A stretch of 64,000 nucleotides of DNA from Calliopum simillimum (lineage: Eukaryota; Arthropoda; Insecta; Diptera; Lauxaniidae): NCBI GenBank assembly GCA_951812925.1, contig OX638368.1, positions 150,212,492 to 150,276,491 of the forward strand, written 5' to 3'. Position 1 is the first letter of the stretch, and the number at the start of each line of letters is the position of its first letter. A program made the translations under genes and the position numbers. The notes beneath the pieces are model-generated. The model saw only the letters and a list, made by a program, of their open reading frames with translations. It was not told the DNA's origin and searched no databases. Positions 33,024 through 41,990 of this stretch are shown here, one piece after another.

Positions 33024-35083
33024 TGATTGTCTGTTAAAAATGATCTAGTACGTATTGTTTAATTTTTCGTAATAGTGAAAATTAACATAAGTAGTTATGA
33101 TTTTTAAATTTTCATGGTTTTCTGTTTATTTGTAGATTCAAAAATTTTAACTGATCGCGTTAACGAGATATTGTATTTTAAACAATTTTTATTGAAATTT
33201 TTTATATTAAAAAAAAGTGAACTTTTGCGTTTTTTTAGAAAATTAGCAACAGACGAAAACAAGAAAAAGTATTTTCAATCAAAATTTTGATGCTGAATCC
33301 GATATGGTTCTTGAGAAATCTTCGCCTAAAGACTTATTTCCCATTCATTTTGTGATATGCTAATAAAATAATTTTTTTTTATTGTGATTCTTTTTAGGTT
33401 ATATAGTAGGACAAGGAAATCCTTAGCCAAAAACTGTAAGAAACAGCTTAAAGCCCTATTATTATACTCCAAAACCCAGCTTAAATTTTATCTTAATCTT
33501 TTTTTCTTCGAATTATTCTAACCTGATACGAAGAAAACGGAAAAATCCACGTTTTTTCGGTACTTCAGCTTACGATATTTCGAAGACAAAAAAAGATATC
33601 GTTATAATTTAAACTGATCTTTAAAGTCAAGGACTGCGGCTTCAAGCTTCGTTTTCAATCCTACGAGCCAACTTTTACACCGAACCCTCTACAAAAATTT
33701 CGCCGAATTATCTTAGTTTTTCAGTAAAAAATATTTCCAAGGACAAACAAACAGACGGACATGGCTATACCGACTAAGAGGTGACTTTGATGAAGAATAT
33801 ATTCGTAAGCTTATCCATACCCGCCACGCTTCCTTCTCTGTTTTTTGAAGTGCTTACGATATTTTTGCGGTCAACAAAAAACACATGTGGCTCCTACGAT
33901 ATAATTGAAACCCCGATATCTTTGTTAATATATAGAATTCAGTTTTAATATTTAGCATATAGTAGGTGTGAATGACATTTTTGCATCAAAAGAAAACTTT
34001 CGAAAAAATACGCTACTGTTGCGATTAGAGCTCGATATGTTCTTGAAGCATTCAATTTTTTCATTTTCTAAAATTCAGAGTGTTTCTCATTGAAGTTTGA
34101 AATGTCAATCATTTCCGTTAAAAATTCACATAATTATTGACTTAAACTCAAACATTGAATTAACGAGCATTTTAACAAGTTAATTTAAAATTAAGCTGCT
34201 GCCATAACAGAAAATGATCATAATAATCAACTCAATAAAGACGATGCCTAATTAACAGCAAGTTGTTGATAAAAAAAAAACACAACACCGGCAACAGCAA
34301 CATCAACAACCGTCACTATTTAAAGTGAAAGGTGAACATTTTAGAAAATGTTTGCTGTTCCAGTTTCCTTGATTATGTGGAAAAATCAACTGATGACATT
34401 CACATACAGGGGGGCTGCATTTAAGTAGTAAATGGTATTTTCCATGGCCTACGTATAAATTTCACTCGTGTACATCACCTCAATTAAAAATACATTAACA
34501 GGCCGTTTGGGATGCATCAAGCGCCATTAAAGGCAGAAAAAAACTTAATGCCCTGATATTATAATAAAAATGAGAAGAAATAAAAAAGTTACTTGAAAAT
34601 TACCAGTTGCTATAATTTATTTAAACAATTTAATTAAAATGTAATTTGTTGCCTGATGCGAACAACGCACGACGACGCTTTGATGCACTCTAATTGATGT
34701 TGTTGTTGCTATTGCTCGGGGGCGTCAGCTGCAACAAAAATAAAAAGGGGGAAACATGGGAAAAAGGAGTTCGCATAAGTAAGTCAGCAGATAAAACTAA
34801 AAGCATATCATTTTGATTGTTAATTAAATTGTTATTAACCTGCTCGAATTTCTTACTTCAAAAATATATTCTCTCAGTGAAATTAAGTTTTATAAATATT
34901 TGTAAATATTTATGAAGTTTTACCACAATAAGCGTTCGTTGAAACAAAAACTTGATACTTTTGTTACAAAAAATGAGAATAAAAAACAGCTGATCATATC
35001 GAGCTCTAACCGCCAAAAAGAGTTAACCGACAAAAAGTAAATTTTACAGGAGAAGGTTTTTTTAAATATCTGTGCATTTAGTA
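33024..35083. other. Intron 1, repeat remnants, no gene seen
   Basis: Around 33290-33760 is sequence like the foldback interiors (GATGCTGAATCCGATATGG, TTGAGAAATCTTCGCC), probably a decayed member of that group. 34200-34800 has CAA/GTT microsatellite runs but no element. No protein was recognised. Confidence 0.45.
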
Positions 35084-35935
35084 TACGAGGGGCCTAACAA
35101 AAGCTCGCTTAGAAGAATTGAAAAAAATGTATAACTGGATAGTGGTATTTTCCATCTTGAAAAAGAGCCTTCAAAATCGGCTTTTTGCAGTTTTACAATT
35201 TCGTCATTAACCGCATTTATTATCTTCTCATTCCTGTTGAAGACGCTCCCTCTCAAATTTTTTTTTGTTTTTGGAAACAATAAGAAGTCACAAGGCGCTA
35301 AATCTGGGGAATAAGGCGCTGGACGAATTTCTTCGATGCCTGAAAGCGCAATAAAATCGGTCGTTTTTTCAGCAGTGTGCGCTGGCGCATTATCGTGATG
35401 TAGAAAGTAGCGGCGTTTTCCCAATAAATTTTGGAAAACTTTTGGTAAGCAGGTTTCAGTATATCACTTATCAGGTGCCGTCCGACTTTCTCTCTGGTGA
35501 AGTAAACTGACATCATTACTTTTTTTGCTAACTTTTGTTGCTTTGCTTTAGCAGGTAGATTTACAACTTCTGGGCTCCATACCATGGACTGTTGTTTGGT
35601 TTCGGGGTCGTACTTATGAAACCATGCTTCATCACTTGTTACAATTTTCTTGAAAGTGTTAGAGTCCTCGTTTTTGAATTTTTCAAGAAAATACTTAGCA
35701 AAACGCACACGTGCCTCTTTTTGAGCATCACTTAAAATTCTAGGAACCCGTCGTGCAGATTTCTTCGTGTATCCAAGATCATTTATTAATATTCGCGTTA
35801 AAGCTATGGCATTCAAGTCCAGTTCCTCTGCAATGATTTGCTGGGTCAATCTTTGATCTTCGTCAATTTTTAACTTCGCCAGCGCTACACTTGCATAATC
35901 CGTGCGCCAACAGATGTTTTTACTTTTTTCTGAAA
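35084..35935 (-). pseudogene. Mariner-type transposase, frameshifted and truncated
   Basis: Minus-strand frame: MTQQIIAEELDLNAIALTRI (helix-turn-helix part), IVTSDEAWFHKYDPETKQQS with the first catalytic Asp, then a one-base frame change near 35440-35450. It resumes as LHHDNAPAHTAEKTTDF and PAPYSPDLAPCDFLLFPK, with the other two Asp residues 34 apart (D34D). All three acidic positions remain but the frame is split. At the low-coordinate side TATACGAGGGGCCTAACAAA looks like a mariner terminal repeat. I could not find its partner, so the N-terminal end and 5' repeat appear lost. Domain order and residues fit a cecropia- or mauritiana-like lineage; subfamily uncertain. Confidence 0.82.
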
Positions 35936-36177
35936 AAAGACTTTAACAGAAGGTTAAACCAAAGATTCACAAAACAGTAGAACGTACAGAGAAAAAAACT
36001 TGCTGATTTGGTATCAACAATGAAGTGGTCGGTTAAGAGGTAAAAACTCGATTAACTCACATTATTATAAAGGGTTTTTCAATAGGGATGATTTTTAAGT
36101 GAGGTTTCGGCCATTTGTAATATGTCATGATCTGTAATTTTTTTTTCATTGTATTCAGTAATGTTTACAATTTCATC
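35936..36177. other. Short spacer, no gene seen
   Basis: Between two transposase remnants. AAGGGTTTTTCAATAGGGAT near 36070 may be the end of the second one, but no partner was found. Confidence 0.3.
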
Positions 36178-37515
36178 ATGGAGAGATATACAAACGAAGA
36201 ACGTTTACAAATTATTCAGTTTTATTATCAAAAAAATCGTTCTCCAATTGTAATTTTTCTTGCGCTTTTGCCATTTTATCGTCGTAATAATCGTCCAAGC
36301 GTGCTCGCTATTCGTCGAATTTTTGAAAATTTCGAGCGTACATTTTCTTTACATAATGTTCAAGTGCCGCTCGAAGTAATGAAATTATTGCTGCCGTTCA
36401 GGCAAGTGTTGCTAAAGACCGCAATATGTCGATTCCAAGACGTTCTCGAGAATTGGGACCATCTCAAACCGGTATAGATCGATGATAACAAACTTTTTAT
36501 GGCCGAAATTGGAAGAAGTTGATCTTGACAACATCTGGTTCCAACAATACGGTGCTACGTGCCAAACAGCGTAACAGGTAACTGCATCAATTGAATTATT
36601 GCGAAAAAAGTTTGGAGATTCGATTATTTCAAGAAATTGTGACTGGCTGATCTATACGGCTTATGAATTAAACAACTGAATTTGTTTAGATTTTTTCACA
36701 AATTGATTTTAATGTTAATTAATTCGGTACTAATTTAAGTCAATTTACAATTATTTATTATTGATTATACGATATTTTGTATGTATGTATGTATTCTCCT
36801 TTAACTCCTAGGAGGAGCATAGGGCCAATATGAAATCTCTCCATTTGTCACGATCCCTTGCGATGACTTTGATCTCTTGCCACGATTTTCCCGATTCTTG
36901 GATTTCCTTTTCCAACGACCTTTTCCAGTTGGTTTTGGGTCTACCACGTCCTCTACTGCCTTGTGGATTCCACTCAAGGGCCTGGCGACAAACTTCGCTG
37001 TGTGGTTTCCGGAGAGTGTGACCAATCCATCCCCATTTGCGCAGCTTGATCTCATTTGCTATAGCCTTCTGTTTGCATTTTTGATGTAGCTCGGCATTTG
37101 ATATAGTGCGAGGCCACTTTAAATTGTACGAAAATCAAAAGTTGCAGTGACAACGCAAGAACGAGAATAATAAAAAGCAAAGAGTAACAAACAAGTAAAA
37201 TTCTTTTAGCTTGTGAAGTTGAAGAAAGATGTAAAGTAAATAGAAAACTGATAAACTAAACTATCGATAAAAATGCAGGGCTGCTAACTATTCCCGAACA
37301 GTCACATTGAATGGCCTCCAAGAAGTTGTGATTTAACACCATTAAACTATTTCTTGTGGAGTTATTTGAAGTCATTGGTCTTTAGCAATAAACCAGACTC
37401 TCTTCAAGCTTAACAAGTCAATATTGAACGTGCTTTTCGTGACATACGACTTGATTTAGTGGAAAAAGTGCTCAAAAATTGGGTTCATCGAATTCTTTCC
37501 TGCAGAAGAAGTCGT
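36178..37515 (+). pseudogene. Interrupted DUF4817-type mariner-like transposase
   Basis: The N-terminal helix-turn-helix block begins MERYTNEERLQIIQFYYQ and continues RNNRPSVLAIRRIFENFE. It then changes frame near 36365 (EIIAAVQASVAKDRNMSIP). After an internal deletion, NFLWPKLEEVDLDNIWFQQ is followed by YGATCQTA, where family members have Asp in the position of Tyr. At about 36646 the frame is broken by some 650 bp of foreign DNA and resumes near 37303 with IEWPPRSCDLTPLNYFLW, where the usual catalytic Asp is Asn. Thus two catalytic acids are replaced and the copy is dead. The inserted DNA holds a family A LINE fragment. Terminal repeats were not found. Confidence 0.78.
36779..37130 (-). pseudogene. 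Non-LTR retrotransposon 3' end, family A copy 3 (nested)
   Basis: The best preserved C-terminus of family A. The minus strand reads EIKLRKWGWIGHTLRKPHSE, CRQALEWNPQGSRGRGRPK, a WKRSLEKEIQESGKSW segment and VIARDRDKWRDFILALCSS, then a stop. The 3' end carries AGGAGAATACATACATACA, i.e. the (TACA)n tail also seen in copy 1. It lies inside the interrupted transposase. The clade is not certain; this C-terminal style is widespread in insect and mollusc non-LTR elements. Confidence 0.82.
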
Positions 37516-37682
37516 GAATGACGTTTTATTCAGAACTTAATTGTATCGATTGTACTTCACATTAAATAAAGCACATTTGAATTTCTTTAACAATTACCGA
37601 ATATTTCAATATCAATAAATTATAGCATTTTACTTCTTGTTCCTCTGAATTACAACATGGTATTTTTTTTTTATAATACTAA

Positions 37683-37809
37683 GGGCCGTTTTCACAATGT
37701 CCAGTTAAAGTTTAACTTTCAGATAAATAAAAATTTTGTATGAAATTTTATGTCAAAGTGGCAGTTAAAGTTCCAGTTAATGCTTAACTGAACATTGTGA
37801 AAATGGCTC
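37683..37809. mobile_element. 127-bp Harbinger-like MITE with TAA duplication
   Basis: GGGCCGTTTTCACAATGTCC at the left is mirrored by AACATTGTGAAAATGGCTC at the right, flanked by TAA (37680-37682 and 37810-37812). Inside, CAGTTAAAGTTTAACT mirrors AGTTCCAGTTAATGCTTAACTG-like sequence in part. A TAA target and GGGC start are typical of PIF/Harbinger MITEs. Confidence 0.75.
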
Positions 37810-38004
37810 TAAATATAATTCTTTGACTGTAGGCAATAAGGTCTTAAGTCAGAAAATTGAATTTTATGCTTTTGATTGGACTTAACTCAATTTTTTTCAC
37901 TTTGGTTTGGTATTAATGACTTTCTAAGTCTAGCAAAACTGCTTCCCATTGTAATAGTTTAGTTTTTAGACAATAAGTCAGAAAAAACGATTGAAAAACT
38001 ATTA

Positions 38005-38292
38005 TTAACCCTTTCTAACCGATTGGGATAATATATCCCAAACATTATTGAATAAATACTTAACTCGGTTATTAACGTCACTCAAATTAAATGAATTAAT
38101 AAAATTAATGCAATTTTTAGTAACCACTGTTTTTTCTTATAACCACTCCAATAACATTATATCCCAAAAGTTCAAATCAAAGACATCTGTTGTATAGACC
38201 GGAAGCACCTCTGGCGGTAAAAATTTGAATTTAGAGACGGTCAAACATTTTACTTAAATTAAGTTTCTAAGATTTCGGGTCGAAAAGGTTAA
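38005..38292. mobile_element. 288-bp TTAA-flanked element, relative of the 77-bp hairpins
   Basis: TTAACCCTTTCTAACCGATT at the left and TTAACCTTTTCGACCCGAAA (inverted) at the right. A GGGATAATATATCCC palindrome follows the left end. It shares the TTAACC(C/T)TTTC start and CGACCCG phrase with the elements at 28271 and 46732, and may be closer to the parent element. Confidence 0.65.
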
Positions 38293-38429
38293 AGTATTTT
38301 CAATTTGGTTATACGAATAACATCAGTTTCTGACTCAAGACTTTTTGCCTAACGTCAAAGAATTAAAGTTTAAGTGAAGTCAAAAAATGGACTTTACATT
38401 TTTTTTATCATTTTATGGTCCTTTATTCC

Positions 38430-38668
38430 AAATGCTAAAGCTACCCCAGTATAGGGGACATTCGACGAAAATTACTTTTTTCATTCATCCCGGAAAAAGA
38501 ACTGCGTATTACCAGTATTACTTTTACAAAAACTTTTCTGTCAATAATTTATTACTTCATATTTGAAGTTTGTTATAAGCTGATATATGCTTACCTATGT
38601 CGAATAGTTTACGAGATATAAGGCTCTAAAAAAAGGTGCCGAAGCTACCCTGGTCTCCCCTACATTTA
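38430..38668. repeat. Segment ending in GGTCTCCCCTACA, possible element end
   Basis: GCTACCCTGGTCTCCCCTA at 38644-38662 is, inverted, TAGGGGAGACCAGGGTAGC. That resembles TAGGGGAGACTGGGGCAC at 44249. The two may be ends of one dispersed family. No second end was found for either. Confidence 0.35.
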
Positions 38669-38936
38669 TATTCATTTTAAAAATTTTAATAACTGAATAC
38701 TTTTAATAAAATCAAATAGTGCATTTCCATGTAAATGTGGACACGGTATAGAAAAATTTCTCACTTCTTTCAACATTCAACAATATTCAAACTAATGTTT
38801 AATTGAAGAAATATGAGCATTAAGTGCCAAAGTTAAGAGTTGGCATTGCAAATTTTCAACAACAGACGCAAACAAGTGTTAACATGGAAAATGGTAACAT
38901 AAGTTACACCTATTTCCACATATCAGTATTAGTTAA

Positions 38937-39171
38937 TTCTTCTCAGAAGTCACACTCGAATCTTTGACTCCGTGTTTCAGATGAGAGAAACGCAGTGCAT
39001 AGCCATATGAGATGTCAAGTGAAAATTCCTCCAGGTGAGCTTTATGATTTTTACATAGAGCGTTCTTATACGGAGGAATTTGCCCTTGACGTTGTCTCAT
39101 ATGGCTTAGCACTACGTTTCTCTCAACAGAAATATGAAGTCAAAGGTTCGAGTGTGGCTTCTAACAAGAAT
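38937..39171. mobile_element. 235-bp foldback MITE
   Basis: ATTCTTCTCAGAAGTCACAC then TCGAATCTTTGAC at the left mirrors GTCAAAGGTTCGAGTGTGGC and TTCTAACAAGAAT at the right. Inside, GAGAGAAACGCAGTGC and CATATGAGATGTCAAG are also mirrored. The 64-codon frame spanning it is a consequence of the palindrome, not a gene. Confidence 0.75.
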
Positions 39172-39213
39172 TTACTAAAACTGATCTGATGAGGCTATAT
39201 ACATGTTTATATT

Positions 39214-39452
39214 CAGGCATGGTCTGAAATCCGATTTACTTCGGAATCGGAATGAAAGCAATTTTCAAGAGCTCCGTATTTCTATATTTAAAACCAAATC
39301 AGATTTATGTTTTGGTAAATCAAATAGGAACCATTAGCACACTTCATTTGTTGAAAAACAAATCCGATTCCATCTTAATTGACGCAATGTAGAGCTCTTG
39401 AAGATTGCTTTCATTCCGATTCCGAAGTAAATCGGATTTCAGAACATGCCTG
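39214..39452. mobile_element. 239-bp foldback MITE with CAGGCATG ends
   Basis: CAGGCATGGTCTGAAATCCG at the left is mirrored by CGGATTTCAGAACATGCCTG at the right. The arms extend through TTTACTTCGGAATCGGAATG and AAAGCAATNTTCAAGAGCTC. CAGG-type ends resemble the element at 60276. The target duplication is unclear. Confidence 0.78.
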
Positions 39453-40466
39453 ATTAGCTATTTTACTGGATAAATATTACGGTATCACTGAAAAATATAA
39501 CTGTTCTGTAACATGAACAATATAGTATGCCCCTAAATAATCCAATTTTATTATAGGTAGTAGTTAATCTAAGTATATGATGAGCATCAAGATATGCATT
39601 AAACTCTTAAAAATTTTTCTGTTTAAAACTCGGATTACCATGGATTACCCAAATACATTATATGTGTAATTAAACAATTTTAAACCTTTTAATATGGCTG
39701 AATTCGACTAAAAAAAGAATATTCCAAAACATCACCAGTGGCTGTGGCTCCTCCCGTACAAATAAAACATTTTTAGTGTTATAGTTAGTGAAACCTTTAA
39801 GCTATATAGGTGTAATGATGAAATTTGATGTGGAAATGCCAGTAACTTAGAACTTTCGATAAAAATTTGAGGCGAAAAGACACAAAGTATAAAAAACTTG
39901 CTTAAATCTAGTAAAAAAATGAAGATTACACATATGCGCCCTTCAAAAAATAAAGTTAGTATGAGAGTTAGGATTTTTTTGAATTCCCGAATATTTTGGT
40001 GTTTTAGTGGCATTTTAACAGCTGAGACTTTAATTAATTCACGTTACCGTTATTACTTAACTTTTAAACAATATGTTTGGGAATAACTACACACTCAGGC
40101 AATGACTTTTAAAATGATGTAAATCTGTAAGTGGGATTAACAGTGCGACCAAGCTTACTCTTTGCTGGGTACCAAGACATAGATGTTTTGTGGGAAATGA
40201 GTAACTTGATAAGAACATATCCCAGAAGTTAGGGATCTCAACATGAGAGAACGACCCAATATGCGCAATTATGTATTTAATCTGGTCTAGACTGAATTAT
40301 AAGAGGTCAAAAAGTCTCATGACTTTGGGAAAGCCGGAGATGGTTTAAAAAATTTTTTGATCTATATGATCAAAAAAAAAAAAAAAAAAAAAAACTTTCC
40401 GAATTCCAGAACAGATTGGGTCAGTAGCTGTTATTTTTATTGGAAATGCAAAAATTAAACACTTAC
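39453..40466. other. Intron 1, 5' part, no gene seen
   Basis: AT-rich DNA next to the exon 1 donor. A poly-A/T tract lies at 40373-40394. No frames of interest. Confidence 0.5.
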
Positions 40467-41580
40467 TGCCTGGAAAACGATGCGGAAATATCCGTCCATG
40501 TCGACTTAAAAGCCACGGATACAGCGGATAACTATCACGTATTAAGTGCGGTCCACCAAAATGTGGATGATGAGGTCCTGGTGGAAAAATTCCCATTGGA
40601 TGTCCTGGTGGTAAATGTGCTCCAGGATGTTGTTGCTGCTGCTGCTGTTGATGATGATGATGCGCTAAGGCGGCTGCCATTTGAAATTGTGCCGCTAAAA
40701 AATGAGGATTTGGTGGTGGTGGCGGATGTGTTTGAATGCCATGTGGAGGTGGCGGGGGTAACGATGAAGATTGATGCAGATGACCACCAGGTAGATGTTG
40801 TGATGTTGGTGCACTAGACTCCGTAGAACCAGTTGATGTCGTCGAATTAGGCGGTGGTGGGGCAACTAAAGCTATATTTGGCGCTGGTGGAAGTGGTAAA
40901 GGTCGTAGGAGACCCGCCGGTATGCCGGGTACAAGTATTGGACCTTTTGTCGGTAATGACAATGAAGACGGTGGAGATGGCACAGAGTTAAGTGATGCTG
41001 TCACTGCAAGCTGAGGTGAATGTGGTTGTTGTGATAGCGGAATTGGCGATGTGGATGGCGTACGTTCCTCTCCGTGTCGATTGTAAGCTACGAGTGGTGA
41101 ACGGGAACGACTGCGACGTAACGGAGGGCTGACGCTGCCACGACTATGCAGTGGCGAGCGATCCAAGGAAGCTCGGCGGCGACAAAAAATGACACCACGT
41201 TGTGTTGGCAGATCACTACTCCGTAGCTCTAGACTACCACGCTGTAAGTCTGCGCTATAGGAAGAGCGACTTGGCGAACGCTCAAGCGGTTCGGGGCTTT
41301 CACTACGTTGTGATAAAGATAAAGATGGCGACGGAATATTTCTCTTTTGATTCGCTTCCTTGCCAACAATTGAATCGATGCTAAATGCAATTCTCGGCTT
41401 AGTGACCGCAGATGGCGATGAAGTGACAGTCGTTGTCGTCGTGTTGACCGTTGATGCGGCGACAGCAGCTGCTGCGGCCGCTGCTGCAGCAGCAACCGAT
41501 GATGGTGTAAGTCCAACAACAAAGGGATTAATCGGTGCCATCGGCAGCATATTGAACGGCTGGCGTCCGCACGTGACCAT
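40467..41580 (-). CDS. E5: E5-like homeobox gene, coding exon 1
   Basis: First coding exon of an EMX/empty-spiracles-class transcription factor acting in the nucleus. I chose the ATG at 41580 (MVTCGRQPFNMLPMAPINPF) for its good fly context (TTCAAATGG) and because the 48 upstream residues in frame look non-coding. Residues 29-42 form an Ala run. KPRIAFSIDSIVG (FSIDSIVG at 66-73) is eh1-like, a Groucho-binding type of motif. A Ser/Arg/Pro-rich middle, a Pro-rich stretch and a His/Gln run follow. YPLYPWLLSRHGRIFPHRFP contains the YPWLL hexapeptide (354-358), the Extradenticle-contact type of motif. The exon ends GGCA|GTAAGTG at 40467, leaving one base that pairs with AT of exon 2 (Asn372). The full predicted protein is 595 residues with the homeodomain at 381-440. 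The exons have markedly higher GC than their surroundings. The alternative is the paralogue ems, less likely from homeodomain residues. Confidence 0.88.
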
Positions 41581-41990
41581 TTGAAGGCAACAACGACGCA
41601 ATGCGACGACGCGACAGACACAAGGGTCAAAGTTGGAACGATACGATATATAGAATGGACTTATAAATTTGCAAATATGTACACACACACGCACAGATAT
41701 TAACTTGGCAACAATTAATGACAATACAAAACGAAGGATTTCAACGTTCCAGTCAATCGATTTTAGTTGACATTTGCGTCTGACAATTAACTGCCGAACG
41801 AACTTAAACTGAACGCAAGTGACATTGATAAACTCGACTGCTATGAATGAACGCTGAAGCGTTACGGTAACGGATGAGTTGACAAGTTGTCAACGCCATT
41901 ATGCGGTTAAAAGCGTTTAATTAAGCGTTGAACCACCGTTGTTCACTGGATTTTTTTTTTGTATGTGGGAGCGGCTACTATATACGTTTT
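41581..41990 (-). promoter_or_regulatory. 5' UTR and candidate promoter of the homeobox gene
   Basis: The coding frame stays open upstream to 41724 but the residues are unconvincing, so this is probably 5' UTR. On the minus strand a GTATATAG box lies at about 41985-41978, and an initiator-like ATCCAGTGAAC about 30-35 bases on. This is only a weak prediction: many fly developmental promoters lack TATA. The sequence from 41581 to 42300 is less AT-rich than the introns. Confidence 0.25.

Noticed and set aside
38995..39189. 64-codon frame preceding a palindrome
   Set aside because: It lies on the arms of the 38937-39171 foldback; no protein similarity recognised.
40440..40817. 125-codon plus-strand frame opposite exon 1
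   Set aside because: It is the antisense shadow of the homeobox exon; its His/Val/Asp-rich content simply mirrors the Pro/His/Gln codons.
41229..41630. 133-codon minus-strand frame in another register of exon 1
   Set aside because: Overlapping register of a real exon, kept open by GC-rich low-complexity codons.
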